A DNA stretch of 64,000 nucleotides, taken from positions 62,001 to 126,000 of the forward strand of contig MNCI01015680.1 in NCBI GenBank assembly GCA_015680685.1, written 5' to 3'. The stretch comes from Gnetum montanum (Eukaryota; Streptophyta; Gnetopsida; Gnetales; Gnetaceae). Positions 56,497-64,000 of this stretch are shown piece by piece. Made by a program: the position numbers and the translations under genes. Below the pieces are notes generated by a model, which was not told the DNA's origin, did not search any database, and was given only the letters and a program-made list of their open reading frames with translations. Each line of letters starts with the position of its first letter. The stretch's first letter is position 1.

Positions 56497-57357
56497 TGAT
56501 GGGACGCAATATCACATGGGCTGTGATATCGCGTACACGATATCGTGGCCGCTGTGATATCGCATCCCACGTGATATCGCATACGCAATATCATGTTGTC
56601 CCCTGCAATATCGCGATGCACCGTCATATCTATAAATAAGACGTGGTTCTCCCTTGTTTCTCATTCTAGGCCTAAACCGTAGTGAAACTCTGGTAGTTTT
56701 TCCCCTCTAGAGATAGATTAATTTCCATGTGCCTGCAGTAGAAACTCCAGAGTGAACAAATCTTTATTCGAGTAGACATTGTACCTGAACAAAAGTTTGT
56801 GTATGGCAATAAAGATGAGCTTCTTGGATAAACCTTACAGTGCATGGAATAGGCTAATTAGGATTTTATTTACTATTATTTATTATTTTTCATTTAAATG
56901 CTTTATTAGTTATTAAATCTCTCTCAACCCTTCTCTCCTAGTTAACTGCCTCGGTATGACCACTTCGAGCATGTGCATTACACTTGGTGATCCCAACAAT
57001 GACTAGCATTTGGTAACCAAGGTTGCATTGATTCAGGGTGTGAACGGTAAGTGGGAACGGATGCTGATGCTAGGTTAATTAAAACTTAGTTAGTTAGTTA
57101 AAATTAGCAATTAGTCTCTTCACCCTTCAACTCAATAGCATAGGAGATAAAACATAAAAAGATATAAAAATCATATACTTCAAACTTACTTTAACCATAC
57201 ACCGTGACAACTACAAGTAAGTCTGGGAAGACAACGAATGATTAACCTTAAGTGTTCCATAAGGCGTGTAGGCACTTAGTCTGCAGAGTTCAACTGGATC
57301 GCACGTGTGACGATGGTATTCGTATGGTTGAGTGTAGGGGTACCTCGCCACTCATCA
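56497..57357 (+). repeat. 3' LTR of element D (861 bp)
   Basis: TGATGGGACGC...CTCGCCACTCATCA. It is 35 bp longer than the 5' LTR because of extra GATATC units in U3 (56503-56620). Over about 160 bases after the TATA box I count roughly ten differences between the two LTRs, nearly all C/T or G/A. AATAAAGATGAGC lies at about 56799. Confidence 0.9.
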
Positions 57358-57790
57358 GTAATAGACCTTCAGGCAACAATATGACAAGTGAGATTCCGGA
57401 AGGCATAGGAAACCTTAATATCTTGAGATTACTAGCTGGACATATATCTCCATCAATGTAGATGTTACAGTTTCTCAAAGCCCTAGATCTAAGTTGTAAC
57501 AATTTATTAGAGAAAAATCCAATGCAGTTGTAATCATTAGACCTTTTAAGCATTTTGAATGTTTTAGATAAGAGATTATGTTGTAGGATTCTCAAAAGCA
57601 CATAGTTCTTTACCTTTGATAAAATTTCCTTTCTAGAGAATAAATGTTTGTGTGGGTTTTCCACTAGCATTCTAGGCAACCATGAAAACCAAACCAAGTT
57701 AAGAAAACCCACAATAGAGACCAAGAGCAATGGTGGTGGGAATGAGTTGATGAACATCTATCACTGGTGGCACAATTGCTCTGTATTTTA
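57358..57790 (+). pseudogene. LRR receptor-like protein pseudogene, right part
   Basis: After the GTAAT duplication the reading is SGNNMTSEIPEGIGNLNILR (from about 57371), then FLKALDLSCNNLLE, then STXFFTFDKISFLENKCLCG (about 57594-57655). The last follows the end of plant receptor-like proteins: 'STQFQTFD..SFxGN..LCG', the C-terminal cap of the LRR domain. A Lys/Thr/Asn-rich stretch and a WWHN segment follow, ending at a TAG near 57791. No clear transmembrane helix remains. Small shifts and stops are present. With 49440-50218 it forms one gene split by element D. Confidence 0.8.
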
Positions 57791-58929
57791 GAGCAAGGCA
57801 TTTCCTCTATTTTTTGAAACATACCTTGTTTGAATGAAAACTTTTCTTTGCATATATTAGAGAGCTTTTATCACTATTTTTTATTATATTCCATCCTCAT
57901 ATCCTTTCAGGATTTGTAATTCCAACATGAAATGGTAGGGCTCACTTGATGCAAAACCATCTAGAATACTAAATAAATAGGAGGCATAAGCCACAAAACA
58001 TGTAATGCAAGGGCATTCTCTTGCAACTTATAATATAAATTTGTAGGAGCAAGTCTTAAATGAGAGCACACACTAACTACCAGCTGAAAAAGCTACTTCA
58101 CTAAAGTAAAGAATCATCTGTTACAAATGGTAGTAGCAAGGTCCAGCTATAAATTCTACTAATGTTAAAACAATGAAGATGGGCTCCATTTACTTGTTCT
58201 ACTTGCTTATCTTATTAACATAAAACAACATACTTTAATTGTTTAGGTAGTCTAGTTGTTACCATGTTATTCTCACAAATTAAAAGGTACCCTGGTCAAC
58301 TTTGGGTTGAGAGACATTTAAGTTTTACATTTACACTGTATTTTCTATTACTAATATTGGCTTAACACTTTTAGTCTTGCTTTATGTTGTATTTTTTACT
58401 ACCAATCTTGGCTCAGACCCAACTTTTACACTAATAATCTTGCTGTCTCTCCTTTATGCTGTATTTTCTATTATCAATCTTGGCCGAGACCATTTTTACG
58501 CTATATTTTTTATATAAATACAGCAAAACTTGAATCTTGCCTTATACTAATTTTTTTCTTATCTATGTCCAGTAGTGCACTAGCTCACTTCAAGTTTCCA
58601 ACAAAGAAGTCATCTTCACCGTATAAAATGTCAGAACGTATGATATTGTGATACTTTTCTTAAGACAAGAATGCTACCGATAAGCACACGTTCTCTGAAG
58701 TGGAGAATTTGATGGTTTTTAAAAATAATTAAAAAGGCAATCGAGAAAAGGCTCTCACCATACAACGAGCATGATAATGCATCTAATAACATTTGAAATT
58801 TCAAAAGTAACATTTCACTATAAATATATATATTGAGTCAGTCTCTAATCTTAGTGAAGAATTTTGATACTCAGGATAATGCATGCATAGATATTTGAAA
58901 TTCAAAAAGTAACATCTTACTGTAAATCA

Positions 58930-59105
58930 GTCACCAGAAACGCAACGCTTTCTCTAGGTTTCGCGTTTTTTCGGTGTAGAAATGAAAAACCACCGAGAAA
59001 CGGCGCTGCGAACGAATTATTTGTTTCGGATTATACCAAATATGTTTTTTAAAAACGCAACGCGTTTCTTATATAAAAATCTAACGTTGCAAAGTATCAA
59101 AGCAG
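58930..59105. other. CpG-rich patch in CpG-poor surroundings
   Basis: About 15 CpG in 175 bp (AAACGCAACGC, TTTCGCGTTTTTTCGG, GAAACGGCGCTGCGAACG, AAAACGCAACGCGTTTC), against very few in the flanks. GAAACGCAACGC/AAAACGCAACGC occurs at both edges (58937 and 59052), and GAAACGC/GCGTTTC are complementary. It might be a small DNA transposon or an unmethylated regulatory segment; the sequence alone does not decide. Confidence 0.4.
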
Positions 59106-59160
59106 GAGGTGGCTTTCAACAGGAAGACAGTAGTCATTGATTGCAACTCACACTACGACA

Positions 59161-59253
59161 GTCACATTTAAGATATGAAATTAGAAATGTCAAATCATAC
59201 AGGTAAGTCACATTTAAGATATGAAATTTGAAAATTTCAAATCATACAGGTAA
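59161..59253. repeat. 46-bp tandem duplication
   Basis: GTCACATTTAAGATATGAAA…CAAATCATACAGGTAA occurs at 59161 and again at 59207 with a few changes. Confidence 0.9.
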
Positions 59254-59346
59254 CATTTACTTGAATGAACTCATCTACGCGATGATGGGCCTCGAATAAT
59301 CAGGGGATCTTCTCATCGCAGATCCCCATCGCAGTAGAGAAAAAAA

Positions 59347-59484
59347 ATGGGCATGGGAAAAGATAGTGCAGCAATTTTTATAGCCTTGCTAGTTTTCATG
59401 CCCTTATGTGGATCAGTTTTTGTATTTTTCTCTGCCATTGCCTTGGTAGCACTGGCGGTAACACTTTTGCTACTGCTTCCTTAG
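59347..59484 (+). CDS. Possible 45-residue hydrophobic small protein
   Basis: ATG at 59347 is in a very favourable context (eight A's before it, G after). The frame ends in TAG at 59482-59484. The product starts MGMGKDSAA and then has two hydrophobic runs (IFIALLVFMPLCGSVFVFF and AIALVALAVTLLLLLP), so it would be a membrane peptide with a short polar N-terminus. I recognise no family. It is too short to be convincing on its own, but its composition differs from the flanking AT-rich sequence and the frame has no stop. Confidence 0.35.
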   Translation: MGMGKDSAAIFIALLVFMPLCGSVFVFFSAIALVALAVTLLLLLP

Positions 59485-59975
59485 CAACATAAACTCAAGC
59501 AAATCCAAAAGACGTGGCATGCTTGCACCGCCTGTGAGGTGCCGTTGATAAGAAGCTCGTGAAATAGAGCCCAATCAAGATGTAGATCTCTGCAATGACA
59601 AAAAAACCATAAACCTATTCACATCCGTTCATTTGTCACTTCATGTAACCCATATATGTACATTCCATCATCATCTTGCCTAGTGGGTGCCATTGGTAGG
59701 CAAGGGTAAGACCCAGAGACACATTTAAAAAATGCAAAAAATAACTTATGTATGAACCAACCTATCTATAACACACAATTGCAATAATAAGTGCAAGGTT
59801 GAGTATTGGATTCCTTACTTTTACAAATTTCATATCTATTATCACATATAGACATGTATGTATGCAATGCATACCCTCATCTACCATGCATCTGCCACAT
59901 AACGCATATGGCTGGTGTAATGTTTCTCAGAGCTTTATGGCATCACCTGCAACAAGAAACAATCACTGCTGCTGC
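59485..59975. other. No supported gene
   Basis: The stretch 59500-59600 is somewhat GC-richer than its flanks, and a minus-strand reading after a TTGTCATTGCAG acceptor is open for about 30 codons. There is no second signal to call it an exon. Confidence 0.4.
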
Positions 59976-60345
59976 TGCTTATTGTTCTAGTCTCAACAAA
60001 CACCTTTGCTCAATGAGTAGGCTTTGTTTATGTGCCTGCAACAAAAGAGTTGCACAGATGGAAACAACCACTTCTGTGCTTATTGTTCTAGTCTCAACAA
60101 ACATCTTTGCTCAGTGAGTAGGTTTTGTTTATGTGGTGGTCATACCACTGCTGCTGCTTATTTTTCTAGTCTCAACAAACATCTTTGCTTGATGAGTAAG
60201 TTTTGTTTATGTGACTGTACCAATAGAGTTGTGCAGAAGGAAACTACTGCTGCTACTGCTTATTTTTCTAGTCTCAACAAGCATCTTTGCTCAATGAGTA
60301 GGTATTGTTTTGTGCTGGTGGTACTCTGTTTCTCAATCTATTCTA
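59976..60345. repeat. Four-unit minisatellite (about 101/78/102 bp)
   Basis: The word CTAGTCTCAACAAACATCTTTGCTCAATGAGTAGG starts four times, with AGTCTC at 59989, 60090, 60168 and 60270. Spacings are 101, 78 and 102 bases. Units 1 and 3 carry an extra AAGAGTTGCACAGATGGAAAC-type segment, so the true period is about 180 bp with two sub-units. Overlapping plus-strand frames (59806-60117, 60024-60365) translate to repeats of SLNKHLCSMS and arise from the repeat. Confidence 0.85.
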
Positions 60346-62230
60346 TCAGAGTCAATGTATGCTAGATTTGTACCAACTCCAATTCATGACATTTTTGGCT
60401 CTGTTTTCTATTCTTTCATTTAGTTTTTACACTTCTTTTCTCAGCCAATACTACATCAATTTATTAGCTGAGCAATGCTAAATTATTTTTATCTCTGCTG
60501 TTACCTTCTCCTGATTGCAAACAATATGTCCTTGGACGATGATGAGGATCCTTACAAATGTTTTCATATTTTATCCCTCAGATTTTCAAGGTTCCACAGC
60601 TGATTTTCTATTTACTATTGTTATAAAAGAGTTTGTGTGTTGAATCTTTTATGCTAGAATCTACCTAAATTGCTTTTCTGATTCGCTGAAATTTGGGGCT
60701 GTAAGTTGTAAGTATTTTAATATGGTCAGGAATGTTTTATTTCTTCATCTCCATGTATATTTCATATTCATTAAGGGTAGAAATACTAGTTTTATATTTC
60801 TGCTTTAGTTGCTCAAGTTGCTAAATTTTTAATCTTTCAAGAACAATTTTAAAGGTATATTTTGTTGCATTAGTTTAAATTTTTACTAAAATTATTAAAG
60901 TTTTATATTCCGGTTAAACCATATATTTATAATTATTTTATTACATAAATTCAGCAACCTTCTACCTACACCATTTTTTGTTAAGTTTCTGTTACAATTA
61001 CATTGCCGTTTTCGGTTTCTGGTAACTATGCTTTAAATATATATTGAATCACTCTCTACTGAAGAATTTCTATAGGCAGGAATATGTCACACGGTGGTTA
61101 ATTAAATTTGATTGCCTAACTTACAGGGAAAACACTGCTATGCCGGCTCCTCAGCAGCCGTGTAGAAAAGTGTTTTGCACAGAGTTGCCATTAAGCCACT
61201 AATCTGTTTTTGATCTTAAAACAAATAGATTTATACAATATACACATAATACAGAAACATCTAAAGGCATACTTCAGTTAAAAAACATACACTCTGGACT
61301 TGTGGGTTTCTTTTTATAATAGGTTTATCACGGGAAAACATAGGTTAAAGGAAACGTAATTATAAAGATTCAGTTGATTTTGATCTTTTCCAAAAACAAG
61401 ACTATTCTGTGCAAGTCCATGTTCATTTTCATGATCACTCTCTGCTTTTTAAGAAACCCAAAGCTACCTAAGCAGAACTCCTGAAGATCATAAATTCTAA
61501 CAATACTATAAACTTTAACTTCACTGGAACTCAATTATTTAGTTTTATTGATGGTTCCATTTATTTAGTTTTATTGATCCAGACAGCAGCCCTTTGTGAC
61601 ATTAAAATAACAAAGGTTCCAGTCTCATCTATACAAGGTAGAATTGTGCAAAGTCCTAGCGTTGTAAACAGAAAATTAAAATCAGGCTTTTTCTCTCTAA
61701 ACATTAAACATATAAATTTTCTATATAAAATACCATACTAAGAATGAGAGCAGTTGATCTCAATAATAATGAGACAGTTGACCTAACTTGGGTTGGACCA
61801 ATTTTTGGTGTTGCAACTGACCAGTGGTTTTGCAGATATTGATATTTAAGGACTATGAATTATTGGCTTTATGAATCCCAATCAAAAGTGTTAATTGAAC
61901 ATTGCTTTTCAAATTGATTGAAACTTTTAAAATTCCCAAGTAACTACTATGAAGTAAAACCTTTTTTTTATTTTATTTTTTAACTTCAAGGGCTAATTTT
62001 ATTATGCAATAAAGAAAATTATTGTGCAAAGGGTGGGCATTGAAGGGTTAACACTTACTCTTATGATTGAGAGAGTGGGCTATGCATATAAGGTTAGGTT
62101 TTGACATGATAACAAATACTTGTGTTTCTTTGAAATATTAAATGCAACTTGTTCTTTATAGTCTGATGAATAAAGGTTAAAAATAGTCTACTCAAATTCC
62201 TTGTTTCAGATATCAAAGAGAAAAATAAAC
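60346..62230. other. AT-rich sequence, no gene recognised
   Basis: No long frames are present. TAAATATATATTGAATCACTCTCTACTGAAGAATTTCTATAGGCAGGA (61035) is a diverged copy of 58820-58875. A short GC-rich hairpin (AAAACACT…AGTGTTTT, 61129-61176) stands out. If the minus-strand metacaspase-like gene continues, this is where introns and further exons would lie, but I find no exon with the catalytic Cys box. Confidence 0.5.
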
Positions 62231-62407
62231 CTTATCGTCGGCTAGACGTGGGCTGATTTTGAGCGACCCTGCATCTATGAAACGGTGCTTAGTTACTGCA
62301 TTCATCATCCTCTCTGGTGCTGCAATGTGGGACGCCCCAATCTGTTCTCTTTCCTTGTGAAACAGTATGGTGAACAAACTCCAACCCGTACTTCGTTCAG
62401 CAGCTTC
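62231..62407 (-). CDS. Candidate internal exon (59 codons) on the minus strand
   Basis: The minus strand has a strong acceptor (GATGATTTTTTCAG) before 62407 and a donor AAG|GTTTAT after 62231. Between them are exactly 177 bases (phase 0 to phase 0) without a stop, reading EAAERSTGWSLFTILFHKE and ending SPRLADDK. Composition is coding-like (GC-richer than the flanks, mixed residues). I do not recognise the protein. Its phase 0 does not fit directly to the phase-1 donor of the metacaspase-like exon at 63128, so it would need another exon between or belong to another gene. Confidence 0.4.
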
Positions 62408-63127
62408 CTGAAAAAATCATCTACCATAAAGATACCATTTTCAGTGTTTTTCCTGAAAAACCTAATTTCATAGGCTAAAAAATTCGTTTTTAACCTTCTA
62501 AGCTCAAAGTTCTAAATCCTTGCAATTTCTTTTGAAAGCATACAAAACTTTGAAACCTCATGTTATTCTTCATTTCTTTGTTGATGCATTTCTCCACATA
62601 TAATTGTTCATATAAATAAGATCCAAAAAAATATACTATTTTCACATTGGTACCTCCAAAATGAAAGTTATAATACGTACACCTCCCATCATCAATTTGG
62701 TTTTAAAACTTAATTGAGAAGAAAAGAAGTCAATTTGGTTTAAAACATTATTGAAAAACAAAAGAAGTGAAATTAACATACTAACCACGTGAAGACTGTT
62801 CTTCTACAATAAAAGCCGATAAGAGTTAATAGCATTCAAACAAATACTCATCGTATAGCTTTATTGCATCCAAATCATTCTAAAAGAAATCTCGAAAAGA
62901 AGAGGAACCACCAATAACACGGAAATACACACAGAGGTGAAAAATTGGGTAAAAGAAAGTAAATGCGTCAAAATCGTTATCCACAACTAGTAAAATTTAA
63001 AAATAAAAATAATGGCATAATTCATTAAGCATAGCTTTCTAGTTTCTACGTAAAAAGGCGAAAAATAGTTAGAAAGTGATTCCAAGCCAAAAACTCAGCA
63101 CTAACCTAACACCTGGGTCATGGTTAC
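62408..63127 (-). other. Non-coding, probable intron of the minus-strand gene
   Basis: AT-rich with no frame of note on either strand, apart from the open reading past the donor at 63127 that gives the non-conserved tail RLVLSFWLGITF. That tail does not resemble metacaspases and is best read as intron. Confidence 0.5.
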
Positions 63128-63500
63128 CTGAGATGTAATCCAGGTCGGAGGGGACGAGGAAGTCATGATATCCTGTGTTGTAGACGCCGGGGCGATGAAC
63201 GCGGGAGGCGTAGCTGCTGTAATAAAAGAGGAGTACATCTTCATCGGAAGCCTCCTTAATCATCCCCTGCAACGACTCCCTAATGTTGGCACCAGTGGGT
63301 TGGGCGTATGCAGGGTCGATGTCAATGAGTAAATGGATGTTTTCTTCACTGAAACCGAAGCGATTCAGCAGAATTGCCTCCATGCGCTTCACGTCATTCA
63401 CGCAGCCGTGCAACTTGCTCTTGCTATTGCTATTGGGGTACTTACACCGAACCAGAACCGCATACCGTCTTGGTTCGTGCTTGCGCTCATTGTGAGACAT
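63128..63500 (-). pseudogene. Metacaspase-like p20 exon lacking the catalytic His
   Basis: From ATG at 63500 (MSHNERKHEPRRYAVLV) the frame reads LHGCVNDVKRMEAILLNRFG, FSEENIHLLIDIDPAYAQPT, GANIRESLQGMI and LVPSDLDYIS. These match the first half of a plant type II metacaspase p20 domain (CVNDVxRM, FSEEDIxxLID, QPTGxNIR, IVPCD). The family's catalytic box VHYSGHGTR reads FYYSSYASR, so the catalytic His is Tyr and both Gly are changed; DECIVPCD reads HDFLVPSD. The donor CTCAG|GTAACC gives an exon end at 63128. The p10 half with the Cys box is not seen in the window. The open frame extends upstream to 63656, but residues before 63500 are not conserved. Either a pseudo-protease or a degenerating fragment. 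Confidence 0.65.
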
Positions 63501-64000
63501 GTCATGTCCCCTCGTGCTGCATGCCACGCGCATGGCGAGAGAGCGAGCTTTTCCTCGTGCACTGTTCCGCATTCGTGATGGAGCAATAACAGTTTTGCTG
63601 CTCATTTCGCGTCGGCTGGGGACACAGGAGCGTGGCAGCCACGGAGCTTGTACCAAAACCAGTTTGGTAAGCAGACATGTTTCCCATGAGCTACCCCAAA
63701 CACAGGTGGAACATACTCAGAAAATTTAATTAAAAATCAGAGAACAAAATTCAAGCATAGTAAATGATATTATAATTTTTTGCAAAATCAAAATAAAAAA
63801 AGCCGCATGTTGCAACTAAAATTTAACAAAATCAAAATCATGGGTATTGGAATGATGCCTGCTATTGTAACAGCAAAAGATTTGGAGTAGTTTCTATTTG
63901 ACATAAAATATAAGAATAGTGGCTTAGATGGTTTGGATATGTGTAAATAAATTAGAGACTAAGACTGTAATCAAAGATATAGAAAATGATTTGAAAAAAC
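63501..64000 (-). other. Upstream region of the metacaspase-like exon
   Basis: 63501-63656 is open on the minus strand but reads as low-conservation Arg/Ser-rich sequence, probably 5' untranslated. Beyond 63720 it is AT-rich. I see no clear TATA box at a sensible distance and no other gene. Confidence 0.4.

Larger units (their letters stand above)
50219..57357 (+). mobile_element. Element D: complete gag-protease LTR retrotransposon without RT or integrase (7139 bp)
   Basis: Both LTRs, a tRNA-Asp primer-binding site, gag fused to protease, an internal polypurine-like box, a non-coding spacer and a 3' polypurine tract are present, with GTAAT duplications. There is no RT, RNase H, integrase or 3' ORF. 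The protease frame is followed within about 330 bp by the box that in A and B comes after integrase. It belongs to the same LTR family as C and, like C, depended on enzymes made elsewhere. It disrupts an LRR receptor-like gene. Confidence 0.9.
57791..59346. other. AT-rich intergenic sequence with small repeats
   Basis: No coding sequence is supported. It holds repeats of TTATGCTGTATTTTCTATTACCAATCTTGGC (58330-58500, three copies) and AGATATTTGAAATTYAAAAAGTAACAT (58790 and 58895). There is a CpG-rich patch at 58930-59105 and a 46-bp tandem duplication at 59161-59253. Confidence 0.6.

Noticed and set aside
61129-61176. AAAACACT...AGTGTTTT hairpin considered as a transposon terminal repeat
   Set aside because: No flanking duplication and no second copy in the window; the stem is only eight bases.
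62277-62473. Plus-strand start codon and short frames (MKRCLVTAFIILSG...)
   Set aside because: The 27-codon frame overlaps the minus-strand exon candidate, which has both splice sites; there is no independent support for the plus strand.
63069-63127. Continuation of the metacaspase-like frame to 63069
   Set aside because: The last residues do not resemble the family and follow a good donor (CAG|GTAACC), so they are more likely intron.

Overview
This window is plant nuclear DNA from a large, repeat-rich genome. It is AT-rich and poor in CpG, and most of it is a nested pile of decayed Ty3/gypsy LTR retrotransposons of the Athila/Tat kind. Two host-gene remnants (an LRR receptor-like protein and a metacaspase-like exon) confirm a vascular plant. 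A gymnosperm would fit the repeat load, but nothing here proves it. I found no intact protein-coding gene of ordinary length. Almost every reading frame is a relic with in-frame stops.

Layout. Bases 1-39455 are one nested stack. Element B (+ strand; its 5' end lies left of the window, its 3' LTR is 38502-39455) is interrupted three times. Element A, a same-strand relative, sits just upstream of B's reverse transcriptase and ends at 6374. Element C (minus, 9791-16169, target duplication CCATC) lies in B's 3' spacer. Element E (minus, 19210-37122, target duplication GCATT) lies in B's 3' open reading frame. E carries between its protease and reverse transcriptase a spliced-looking gene on the opposite strand (about 27289-30340), and one of its LTRs carries a short LINE-like insertion. 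B abuts an old Tat-like pol relic F (+, about 39700-41100). Then comes a minus-strand Athila-like element G (about 42090-48450).

Bases 49440-57790 hold a receptor-like-protein pseudogene split by element D (+, 50219-57357, target duplication GTAAT). D has both LTRs, a primer-binding site, gag and protease, but no reverse transcriptase or integrase. From 57800 to the end is mostly non-coding AT-rich sequence with a four-unit minisatellite, a 45-residue hydrophobic ORF, a candidate 177-bp exon, and at 63128-63500 a metacaspase p20-like exon in which the catalytic histidine position reads Tyr.

How the parts relate. A and B supply pol and a long 3' ORF. C and D supply gag but lack pol, and look like non-autonomous partners. 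A/B and C/D LTRs share their R/U5 part but have different palindrome arrays in U3. The 3' ORFs of A, B and C and the antisense gene of E appear to share one short signature. The most unusual object is that antisense gene: five exons with usable splice sites and matching intron phases at all four junctions.
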